Positions 19,010-27,363 of a stretch of 64,000 nucleotides of DNA are shown here, in pieces. The stretch comes from Bradyrhizobium sp. 200 (GTDB lineage: Bacteria; Pseudomonadota; Alphaproteobacteria; Rhizobiales; Xanthobacteraceae). Position 1 is the first letter of the stretch, and every line of letters starts with the position of its first letter. A program made the position numbers and the translations under genes. The stretch is taken from the NCBI RefSeq assembly GCF_023100945.1, contig NZ_CP064689.1, forward strand, positions 6,988,001 through 7,052,000, in the 5' to 3' direction. The notes below the pieces were generated by a model. The model was not told where the DNA came from. It saw only the letters and a list, made by a program, of their open reading frames with translations, and made no database searches.

Positions 19010-20180
19010 TCAATCCGCGTCGTCGGCTTCGAGGATGACGGCGTCGGTAGTGTCGAATGATGCAACGACGGCAGCGCCAGCGGCGTATATCGGTTGGTCG
19101 GACCCCGAACAGACCTGCTGATAGGCATAAGCGCGACGGTTGATCGCCGGCAGTTCGAGAAGATAGGCATGGTGCGCGCCACGGAACACATGCTCGATCA
19201 CGATACCACGCATTTGCACGTGATTGGCCCGCGGAGCATCAAGTGCGAGCTTTTCCGGCCGGACGGCAATTTCGACCGTGACCGCGCGTCGGACTTCGGC
19301 GGATGCTTTGGTTACGAACTGAATGTCCTCACCCGCATTTCCCGCATGTAGCCTGAGCTTTGCCTGCTTGGGATTGGCGTCGATCACATCGCATGCGAAC
19401 ACGTTCGCGGTGCCCAGAAACTCGGCGACGAAACGCGTGCGCGGACAATTGTAAACCTCTGCCGGCGTGCCGGACTGTAGAAGACGTCCCTGGTTCATCA
19501 CGACGACCCGGTCGCTCATCGTTAGAGCCTCCTCCTGGTCGTGCGTTACCATCACGCTTGTGATGCCGAGCCGACGCTGTAGTTGCCGCAGTTCAAACTG
19601 CATACCCTCGCGCAGGTTCTTGTCGAGCGCGCCGAGCGGCTCGTCGAGCAGCAGTACCGAGGGGTTCGTGATCAGCGCGCGCGAGTGCAACCCGTTGTTG
19701 CTGCCCGCCAGACAATTGCGAGATCCGACGGTCGGCAATTCCGGGAAGGCGGATCACGTCGAGCATGCGTTTGACGTGATCGGCGCGTTCGCGCTTGGGG
19801 ATCCCTGACATTCGCAAGCCGAAAGCGATGTTTTCGCCAACATTGAGGTGTGGAAAGAGGCCGTAGTTCTGGAACACCATGCCTAGGCCGCGCTTGTTCG
19901 GCGGGAGGTGAGAAATGTCCTCTCGGCCAATGCACACCATTCCGGTGTCCGGGAATTCGAATCCGGCGATGATGCGCAAGGTCGTCGTCTTGCCGCAGCC
20001 TGAGGGTCCAAGTAGCGCCACCAATGCACCGGGCTCCACCACGAGCGACATTTGCCGTAATGCGGTCACCGTGCCGAAGCGCTTGCTGACGCCATCCAGA
20101 AGAAGACGCTTGGACATCGACGAAGCCGCCGATGAATGCTGCTGGATTGCGGCCGAGACGATTTCCGGACGAGCATTCAT
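19010..20180 (-). pseudogene. Polyamine-type ABC transporter ATPase, PotA-like, frameshifted
   Basis: Two overlapping frames together encode one PotA-type ATPase. The first (20180 down) has Walker A LGPSGCGKTTTLR, Q-loop GMVFQNYGLFPHL and signature [13 protein letters not shown], then loses frame. The second carries [23 protein letters not shown] (Walker B), the switch [16 protein letters not shown] and a C-terminal TOBE domain (AVRPEKLAL). The break lies in an alternating GC run at 19674-19685, where two bases appear to be missing relative to the expected VALARALITNP. Everything else is intact, so this is either a very recent inactivation or a sequence error. Without this subunit the importer would need an ATPase from elsewhere. 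Confidence 0.88.
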
Positions 20181-20188
20181 GAGGCGCC

Positions 20189-21541
20189 CTACACGAACGT
20201 GGATGCGTTACGACGGCGCGAGATCGCCCTGTCGACCACATCTCGGGCCTGGTAGTAGCTGCCGATAACGGGCATGAACCACGGCCAGCCGTGATAGAGG
20301 GGATGAGTCGGCAAGGGCGCCCCAAATGCGCTCGCGGCTACGTCTTTCTGTTCGATGATCAGGCGCGCCACCTTGTGGCCGAGATAGCCCATCATCGTCA
20401 CGCCGCTGCCGTTGCAGCCGAGCGCGTAATGCAAACCATCGAGCTTGCCGATGTGCGGCAGGAAGTCGAACGTCAATGCGACACTGCCGCCCCAGCTATG
20501 GCTGACCTTCACATCAGTGAGTTGCGGGAAGCGGCTGACCATTTGCGCATGCAGCACCGCGGCGGACTGGCGCGGGTCAAGAGGATAGAAGCGTGCGCGT
20601 CCGCCGAACAACAGCCGTTTGCGGTCTGGGGACAAGCGGTAGTAATTGGTCACGCGACGGGTCTCGACCACCGCGCGATCGTTGGGGATTAGGGAGGTCC
20701 GCAGGTCGTCCGGCAGCACTTCCGTCGCGATCTGATGCGAGGTGACTGGCACGACGCCGCGGCGAAGCTGGGGCATCAGTGCTCCGGTGTAGCCATTGGT
20801 CGCGACGACCACCTCGCGCGCATAGACGGTGCCGCGCGTGCTTGTCACGACGAATGCAGCGCCGCGACGTTCTATCGTGGTGACCGGTGCGTGGCTGCAC
20901 ACCACAGCACCCGAGGACTGTACGGCCCGCAAGAGACCGCGGAAGTACTGCGCTGGATCGATATGACCGGCACGCGCGACGAAAATGCCGCCGGCGTAAT
21001 AGTCACTCTCCAGTTCACACCGCATTTCGTCCGGCGTCATCTCTCGCGCGCCAGCATCAGTTCTTGCGTTCAGCAGCGGGATGCGCTGGGTCCAGCCGTC
21101 GAGGTGCTCCGAGGTCCAGAGGGCGGTGATCCGCCCGTTCCGGCGGTAGGAGCAGTCGATATCGTGAAGTTCCAAGGTGCGCTCGAACAGCCGGTAAGCT
21201 TCGGCCGCTTCGGCAAGCATTTCGGCTTCACGTCGCTTCCAAAGTTCGGACGTGGCGCCTCCCGACGGAGGCTTGCCCACGTTTACACCTCCGGTGACCT
21301 GACCGCCGTTGAGCGTGCTGGCGCCGATGCCCGGCACATTAGCTTCGAGAACGACAACGGACTTGGCGTTGCGCGACAATTCCAACGCGCACGACAAGCC
21401 AGCGTAACCCGCGCCAACTATGGCGACGTCCACCTCCGGGGGCACCTCGGTTGGCGAAGCATCATGAGGCTGCCAATCACCCCACCAATACGGCCTGTCG
21501 GTGAAGTCGGAAGCGAGGAGTTTTTGGCGGCTGCCACTCAC
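20189..21541 (-). CDS. FAD-dependent amine/amino-acid oxidoreductase (PuuB/OrdL-like)
   Basis: The 450-residue flavoprotein belongs to the DAO family. The Rossmann FAD motif is VAIVGAGYAGLSCALELS (about residue 40), then VVVLEANVPGIGASTLNGGQVTGG, a substrate domain, and the C-terminal FAD motif GLHYALGCNGSGVTMMGYLG. The N-terminal YWWGDW segment preceding the Rossmann fold is typical of gamma-glutamylputrescine oxidase and related OrdL proteins. It is the first gene of the catabolic operon, 8 bp ahead of the ATPase gene, and sits behind the Lrp-type palindrome. It probably oxidises the imported amine to an aldehyde that the downstream dehydrogenase takes further. A relic of its 5' end is at 8737-8870 and a distant relic at 26141-26530. 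Confidence 0.9.
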   Translation of the reverse strand: MSGSRQKLLASDFTDRPYWWGDWQPHDASPTEVPPEVDVAIVGAGYAGLSCALELSRNAKSVVVLEANVPGIGASTLNGGQVTGGVNVGKPPSGGATSELWKRREAEMLAEAAEAYRLFERTLELHDIDCSYRRNGRITALWTSEHLDGWTQRIPLLNARTDAGAREMTPDEMRCELESDYYAGGIFVARAGHIDPAQYFRGLLRAVQSSGAVVCSHAPVTTIERRGAAFVVTSTRGTVYAREVVVATNGYTGALMPQLRRGVVPVTSHQIATEVLPDDLRTSLIPNDRAVVETRRVTNYYRLSPDRKRLLFGGRARFYPLDPRQSAAVLHAQMVSRFPQLTDVKVSHSWGGSVALTFDFLPHIGKLDGLHYALGCNGSGVTMMGYLGHKVARLIIEQKDVAASAFGAPLPTHPLYHGWPWFMPVIGSYYQARDVVDRAISRRRNASTFV

Positions 21542-21562
21542 GGGCTGCGTCCCTAGGTGCGT

Positions 21563-21594
21563 AATTTACATACCGCATAGGCGTTATGTAAATT
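21563..21594. promoter_or_regulatory. Palindromic operator between the oxidoreductase and AsnC-type regulator genes
   Basis: A perfect inverted repeat, AATTTACATA and TATGTAAATT, with a 12-bp spacer, so arm centres are 22 bp apart (two helical turns). It sits 22 bp upstream of the oxidoreductase start and 64 bp upstream of the divergent regulator. AT-rich dyads of this kind are usual targets of Lrp/AsnC proteins, so I infer that the regulator binds here. The right arm is conserved in the promoter relic at 8858-8867. Confidence 0.7.
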
Positions 21595-21657
21595 GCGCGC
21601 CGCCTAGGATTTTGTCAAGAGGGATTTTTTGACACCGCAACGCAGGATTCCGAACAG

Positions 21658-22146
21658 ATGGACGCAGATAAAATCGACATGACAATCCTCGCCGAACTCA
21701 GCACCAATGCACGGATCAGTCAGACTGAACTCTCAAATCGAATGGGACTATCCAGCACTGCGATCGCGCCCCGGCAGCGCGCTAGAGGACGAGGATACAT
21801 CACAGGGTATCAGGCTATCCTTGCCCTGAACCGATTCGGCCTCAACACGACCGTGCTCGTTAGAGTGACGCTGGACAGTCAAAGCGACGAGGCGCTGAAA
21901 CTGTTCGAAACCGGCATCGTCAAATGCCCATCCGTGATCCGCTGCTTTCTGATGTCCGGAAGCGATGACTATCTCTTCGTCGTCCTGGCTCGCGATATCG
22001 AAGACTTCGAGAAAATCCACCGGACTGAACTCTCGTGCCTTCCGCGCGTTTCCCGCATCCAGTCAAATTTTGCCCTACGAGAGATCGTCAATCGCGCAGT
22101 ACCCCCGGCCATCTTCGGAAGACAGGGGCGTTATATGCGGAGATAA
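21658..22146 (+). CDS. Lrp/AsnC family transcriptional regulator
   Basis: DNA-binding regulator of 162 residues. It has the AsnC-type helix-turn-helix (DMTILAELSTNARISQTELSNRMGLSSTAI) followed by the family hinge GYITGYQAILALNRFGL and a RAM ligand-binding domain (VIRCFLMSGSDDYLFVVLARDIEDFEKIH). Compared with the family pattern, the stretch between the recognition helix and GYI reads PRQRARGRGYI, one residue shorter than usual and with arginines where Leu-Glu-x-Glu is expected, as if two compensating indels had occurred. It is divergent from the catabolic operon and probably its activator or repressor, responding to the amine or amino acid substrate. Confidence 0.88.
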   Translation: MDADKIDMTILAELSTNARISQTELSNRMGLSSTAIAPRQRARGRGYITGYQAILALNRFGLNTTVLVRVTLDSQSDEALKLFETGIVKCPSVIRCFLMSGSDDYLFVVLARDIEDFEKIHRTELSCLPRVSRIQSNFALREIVNRAVPPAIFGRQGRYMRR

Positions 22147-22229
22147 CCACCACAGCACGCTAGCTGCTCGCAAATAGAGCGACAACAATGACTGGTGCCT
22201 ACAGAAGCTCGGGGTCCGGTCTTAAGAAC

Positions 22230-22947
22230 ATGCACCGCATTTTTCAGACATTCATTGATCTTTTATCAGGCGCCGATGATGCTGATGCCTTTGCAGAAAC
22301 CATGGCGATCACAGCGACCGCCCTTGACTTATCTTGCTTTGCTTATCTGGCCCTGCCACAAGGGCCTCGTAGGAAGCCACTTATAATATCGACCTACCCT
22401 AGGAACTGGGTCACGCACTACGTGCACAGTCACTACGAGCGACTGGATCCCGTCATCATGCAAGCGCTGAAGAGTCCGGAACCATTTCAATGGGGCGCGG
22501 ACATATCAAACAGACTGATCGCTCCGGCACAGCAAGAATTTCTCAATGAAACTTCCGAATTCGGAATTCGCCTGGTATTTCACAGTACCGATCCACGACG
22601 GGCGCGGCCCGTCGCTGCATTGACCTTCGCCGCCGACCAAAGGCGGCCGCAATTCGAAAATTGCATCGACATGCACGCGCGAGTCCTTCAATTAATGGCA
22701 ATGTACTTTCACGCGCATGTTCGTCGCAAGCTTACTACCGGCCGACGAATTGACGGAATAGTCTTGTCCCCTCGCGAACTCGAATGTCTAGAATGGTCTT
22801 CTCGTGGCAAATCTGCTTGGGAGATTTGGAAGCATTCTCGGCACCTCACGACGAACCGCTGCCTTCCACTTGGACAACGTCCGCGCAAAGCGCCAGCGGC
22901 TTAACCAAGAGCGGTCCGTGACCTGGAATAGACGTGACTTGGAATAG
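22230..22947 (+). pseudogene. LuxR family regulator (autoinducer-binding type), frameshifted in the HTH
   Basis: The N-terminal part from the ATG at 22230 is an autoinducer-binding domain: LSCFAYLALPQGP, STYPRNWVTHYVHSHYERLDPVI, and a W-containing FQWGADI pocket. The C-terminal LuxR HTH begins normally (VLSPRELECLEWSSRGKSAWEI) and then shifts frame by one base; the continuation GSILGTSRRTAAFHLDNVRAKR is found in another frame to about 22947. As written, translation gives a 224-residue protein with a nonsense C-terminus lacking the recognition helix. An upstream ATG at 22188 is possible. A second, more degraded paralogue is at 31700-32410. No luxI gene lies beside this copy. Confidence 0.88.
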
Positions 22948-23049
22948 AGGTGCTCGACACCAGCACATTGCCGGCCAAAAGCGATTGTGACACCAGAACT
23001 GGCCCTGGGCTTATCGCATCGCCAGCCTCTCGGTTTCAACGCTGACGTC

Positions 23050-23540
23050 GCTTCACGTCTGCAATGGTCGCAATCGCTGTGTTGGAGAGATCCTGTGCGA
23101 TGATTTCCTTGAGGAGTAGGTTGCCCTATCGACCGCTCTGGTCGGCCAAAACGACGGGCACAGCTCCCTTCCTCACCGGCTCTTGTGCGACTTGCACGCC
23201 ATCGCGAATGCTGTGCTCGTTGGTCGAGGTCAACAGCGCCTCCAGTAGCCCCATGCGGCATCGGTTACATCACGCGCGATGCTGGCAGAGAGTTCCCGAT
23301 TGCTGTTAGTCGGCACCTGGATCGTCATTCCAACAATTCGCACGTCGTCAAAAGGAAAGCCGAAGAACACGTTGATATAGGCGTCGACCTCGCGCGCTCG
23401 CCAGACCGGAGCGCGCTGCATCAAGTGCATCCGGGGCGATGCGCCGGTCCATTGCGCCACGGTCGGGGAGATGATCGGCACCTTCAGCGTGACATGGGCC
23501 GTTTGTAGTCGCCCTGTCACCTGATCGCGACGCCACACCG
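23050..23540 (-). pseudogene. M81 (MlrC-like) metallopeptidase fragment
   Basis: On the minus strand the frame reads TVAQWTGASPRMHLMQRA, REVDAYINVFFGFPFDDV, VGMTIQVPTNSNRELSASIA, then after an interruption VPVVLADQSGR, LLLKEIIAQDLSNTAIATI. These are successive blocks of the MlrC family core, matching a different subgroup from the intact gene at 6094-7569. At least one in-frame stop and one frameshift separate the blocks, and both ends of the gene are missing. Confidence 0.75.
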
Positions 23541-24195
23541 TCGGTCGCTTCGTGTTGGGCCGTAGTCAGTCAGCGCAGCGAGCCGTGTCGACATCCTAAA
23601 CACTCAATATTCCCTCGAACGAGGACCTCGATCAGCCGCAGGAGATCAACAGTGACCGCTGTATTGGCGAAGACCAACCAGCGGTGGTGGTTCCCGCGAA
23701 AGCGCCTCAACTGCGCGTCTGCAAGTCGTTCTGCTGGTCAACTGCGCTATCTCCAAATGACCGCTGATGAATGTCCAGTTGCTGACAGCGGTACAACGGC
23801 TGTCGGGTTCAAGACATCGGCCGCCGCTTGCTACGTGGGGACTGTTCTTAAAGCGAAACAGAAGCTTGATGCGCTCGAGCCTCGCTGGCACGCTCCTTGC
23901 TATAGAAAGACGGCGACGCTGAGATGCGCGCGGCGTGCAGAGGTGCAACAAGAGCGATGCTCCCGTTCCTAGCTAGGCCCCATGCCCATTTAGAAATGAG
24001 CACGCTGGGACGTTTGGCAATCGATCGATGGAAAGCAATATGCCTTCAGTGAGGCCGATCACCTTTTATGAAAATGATGGCGTGGGCAAGCTGAGCTCCT
24101 TACGGAACACGTTAGCGACGCTGGCCGAGATGCCACAAGGATCCTGGTCTCTCGCGGGTATCGCAGGACGATTCCACCGAGTTGATCCCGCACGC
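23541..24195. other. No recognisable gene (about 650 bp)
   Basis: Short frames exist on both strands, but none has a family resemblance, a ribosome-binding site or the codon bias of its neighbours. It probably consists of eroded coding sequence. Confidence 0.4.
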
Positions 24196-24350
24196 GAAGG
24201 TGCAAGACAAGAGCGTCGCTGCGAGCATCGACGATCTCGAAATCCACGACGTGATGCAGATCGGGTATACTGCTATCCGGTGCATGGACCCCCGCGGTCC
24301 GGAGCTGATCCACGACGTCGATCAACTTCCTTCCAGAGAACGGCGCCTAT
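24196..24350 (+). pseudogene. Fragment shared with the binding-protein relic at 46246-47281
   Basis: The frame reads SIDDLEIHDVMQIGYTA and, further on, DVDQLPSRERRL. The bases align with the minus strand of 46331-46450 (SFDDLEIEDVMQIG followed by a stop). The shared block is about 130 bp and identity looks like two thirds. It is a small remnant, not a gene. Confidence 0.5.
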
Positions 24351-24626
24351 GACTCGGTTAGACATGGCGCCCCTAGTGCGAGGCGATCTCTGGAACCTGA
24401 GCCATAGCGCTTCATCCTGTGGGCACCAAATCGAGCAAATCGGCACAAATTTGGTGAGCTCCACCACCCATCACGGGCACAAGATGACAATCTCATCTGC
24501 TTTAGGCAGCAAGTCGCACGAAAAACTCGATTACAAAGATGTGGTCACCATTTCTTCTAATCTCCAAAACTGCTTTAGCCAAATTCTCACAGGTCGATGA
24601 CTCGCCGTTTGAGGACAAGGACCACG

Positions 24627-25409
24627 ATGCGCGACCCCATCCAATTCTGGAATGATAGCGATGAATTCGCTAAGGTCGCTCGCGATCCGGATTCCTTTTT
24701 CGCTCGGCGAACTGCCCTGGTCGCGGAGCTCGTATCGGATCATATCTCGCCAGGGCGAATGCTTGATATCGGGTGCGGAGCAGGCCAGCTCTGCTTTGAC
24801 CTTGCGAGGCGCGGATTTGACGTGTACGGAGCCGATCTGTCCTCAGTGCAAATCGAAATGGCAATCAAAAGCGCGCGCGGACTCCTCGATGTTCCGGAGC
24901 AACGGTTCAAGGTTTGCACACCTCACTCTTTGCCGTTTGCAGGACGCTTCGATCTCATTACCGCCATTGGCGTCTTGCCCTATGTAGAGGATCACTCTGC
25001 CTTCGTCCAGCGTTCGCTATCTTTACTGAAGCCGGCGGGCATGTTCGTTGCCTCGTGTACCAACACACTAAGTCTCTTTACATTAGTGGCGGTGACCCGC
25101 CACGTGCGGTCGTTTCGGCCGGACCGGGCCTGGTTTTCAGTGCTTGCAAATCTGGTAACAACAGGTTTGTGGTCGGGTACTTGCGTGGATTTTCGGACCG
25201 CACGTCAGTGCGGAAGCGCGGCTGCCCTGGACCGGTTGTTCGACCAGTTCGGATTAACTATGGTGGGAGAATTGGATCTGTACAACCTCGACTGGGGTTT
25301 GTTCGATCGATCGCCTTTTGAAAGGGGACGGTTCGGTCGGATCCTGTCCCGACATCTCGGGTGGACCCACGTTGGGGCTTATCGGCTACTGAACGCTAGT
25401 GGCACCTAA
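24627..25409 (+). CDS. Class I SAM-dependent methyltransferase
   Basis: The 260-residue enzyme transfers a methyl group from S-adenosylmethionine. Motif I is MLDIGCGAGQLCFDLARRG (about residue 50), followed by VYGADLS (the acidic residue that binds the ribose), PFAGRFDLITAIGVLPYV (motif II/III) and a post-motif helix LLKPAGMFVASC. The C-terminal 90 residues, with HLGWTHVGAYRLLNA, are less typical and may shape the acceptor site. AGGA lies 7 bases before the ATG at 24627; an ATG 30 bases earlier is possible. It is isolated between relics, so its substrate is unknown. It appears intact, unlike most genes around it. Confidence 0.82.
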   Translation: MRDPIQFWNDSDEFAKVARDPDSFFARRTALVAELVSDHISPGRMLDIGCGAGQLCFDLARRGFDVYGADLSSVQIEMAIKSARGLLDVPEQRFKVCTPHSLPFAGRFDLITAIGVLPYVEDHSAFVQRSLSLLKPAGMFVASCTNTLSLFTLVAVTRHVRSFRPDRAWFSVLANLVTTGLWSGTCVDFRTARQCGSAAALDRLFDQFGLTMVGELDLYNLDWGLFDRSPFERGRFGRILSRHLGWTHVGAYRLLNASGT

Positions 25410-25418
25410 ACTGAACCT

Positions 25419-25498
25419 CTCCATTGTGGTGAAGGGAATTTAGCTCATGCTTCGCCGCGGCTATCCGCGCGAACTCAAATGCTGAATCCACAATGGAG
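25419..25498. repeat. 80-bp segment bounded by perfect 11-bp inverted repeats
   Basis: CTCCATTGTGG at 25419-25429 and its exact complement CCACAATGGAG at 25488-25498 enclose about 58 bp. It starts 10 bp after the methyltransferase stop. It could be a long-loop terminator or the remains of a small non-autonomous mobile element; the loop has no poly-T tail after it. Confidence 0.45.
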
Positions 25499-26140
25499 AC
25501 GCGCGGGCAACGGCATTTCGGTTGTCGTGGGACGGATAACATTAGCAAGATTGAACAGGCGAGCCGTCCGTGGGAAATCGACGGCACGCACAGCGGGCAG
25601 AAGCCAAAATTCCCCTGTCAGTTGATTGCGTTCTTTCGATGAAGGGAGCGCGCCTGGCCATGATGCTGGTCGCATTGCCCCTTTGGAATGACACCGACGC
25701 CGTCGTCGACCGGCATCTCACGCGAGACCATCTCCACTTCGTTGATAAAGGGTCTTGGCGATGAGGCCTGAAGCGTTGCGGTATCGCGCGGATGCGCTTC
25801 CTTCGTTTTCCACTGGAGAGCTCAGGCTCGCGATGCATGGCATGGCATGGCGCGCTTGCTATGTTGATGCGATCGAGACGAATGTCAGTTACGCCTGGAA
25901 CGCACATAGCCGGCGGGCCTAGGTTCGCGATCGCAACAGTAACGTGATTGGGCCCCCGGCCACGATCTTCCAGGCCCTCTTTTCGACGCAAAGCTTCGCG
26001 CACAAGGATTGAACCGAGATAGCGGATGCTCTATCGGGAATTTGTTCACTTCGTCTCGGACCAATCCGCAGTTGGACCATTGATTCGGTTCGCCAAGAGC
26101 AAGCGAGGCACCATAGGCTCGGCCCAGTCCTGGTGATTAT
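25499..26140. other. Unidentified eroded coding sequence
   Basis: A minus-strand frame of 153 codons (25542-26003) includes GRGPNHVTVAIANLGPPA and CVPGVTDIRLDRINIASA, which look protein-like, but I do not recognise the family. The rest of the frame is arginine- and serine-rich, as expected of out-of-frame reading, so a frameshifted relic is likely. Confidence 0.35.
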
Positions 26141-26530
26141 CTAGACGGCTGAAGACCGGAAGTCCGTCACGCCCAGCTTATGGGTGTGACTTCGGAGGCC
26201 GAGGGCGAGGAGGCTCGACCGTGGCGGCATCTGGTTCGAATACGCCAGCCAGGTTGCGATCGGTCGCCCAAGCGCGACCTCCGCGCTGTCGAGGAGTTCA
26301 AAGAGCCGGATTTGGCTAGATAGCCGAGTTCCAGGACCGCTTCCGCCGAGCTTTTCGAAATACAGGTGGCACATCGGTGCCGAATAGCTTGTGCAAAGAG
26401 AGATGTTTGGCCCAGTAACTGGTGATAGATTCGCATTGCGGCCGCTTGCGCCCGCCCCGCACAAATCCCTCTCCACAACTACGACTTTGAGTGCGGGCGA
26501 GCCTTCTTTGATCTGGATAGCTGTCCATAA
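26141..26530 (-). pseudogene. FAD-dependent oxidoreductase fragment
   Basis: Minus-strand frames give KVVVVERDLCGAGASGRNA, the strand-2 and turn of an FAD Rossmann fold, followed in another frame by SYWAKHLSLHKLFGTDVP and then VLELG-like sequence. This is the order found in DAO-family oxidoreductases (GxWxKxPSLxKLFG). At least two frameshifts and loss of both ends make it nonfunctional. It belongs to a different subgroup from the intact oxidoreductase at 20189-21541. Confidence 0.65.
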
Positions 26531-27363
26531 CCCAAGCTAACCGAGGCCGACGATCTCACATCGGCCGTGACGTGCGTCGACAGGGACCCGCTCCTGGGGC
26601 TCCCCAAAAAGCTCGAATGCCTACTTTAGCCAGAATGTTCTTGCCGGCCCAATCGAAGTTGCCGGTGCATTGGGGATAGGGCATCGAGACACATTTGCGT
26701 AACACTTGCCTAGCTTCGGACGACTTCCTGCATAATACGCGCAATTGCGGCGAAATTCACCTGGAGCCAACTGTGCAATATGATAGAAGACACAACGGCA
26801 TCCTTGAGATCGTGCAAAAGAATAACCGTCTGACTTACGAAGTGATCGGCGAACGTGCGGCCTTCTGCTACCGCGTGTCAACGACGACTCCAGGGGCTGC
26901 GCTTAAGGCATCATCGAGGCCGATGTCATGATCGTTTCGCCCGGAGGCCTATTCTAATGCTTGTGCTAATGAAGCTTCGAGCGGGAGCGTTCAAATATTA
27001 ATCGAGCTGAAGTTGTCGAATGGATTTTACGTCATAAGCGACTGCTGAAACTTTCTTAGCTACATCACCGCGCGCAGCATGGAAAATATGAGCAATTCAC
27101 GCGCCTATTCTCTTATGAGAACCCTGATTTCAAGGCGGTACAGACGATGGTCATAATGCAGCGCGTAAAGGTCGGCTTTGCCGTTCCAATTGAGCCTCCA
27201 TCCGGCGACTGATGCGGGTATTCACCTCACGGATCTATACGCCCGCGCATTTTGATCGCTTACTCGCGTAGAACGCAGAAAATCGGCTCGGTCGCTCCTG
27301 TACTCTATGCTGGTAGCGACGAGCTGAGAAGAGTTATCCTCAGGTTGAGGTGCGAAAGACAAT
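26531..27363. other. No intact gene (about 830 bp)
   Basis: The minus strand near 26560-26750 encodes possible remnant peptides (RVLCRKSSEARQVL, NFDWAGKNILAKVGI), but I cannot assign them. From 26930 to 27363 the sequence is AT-richer and I see no coding signature, ending at the left inverted repeat of the IS630 element. Confidence 0.35.
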
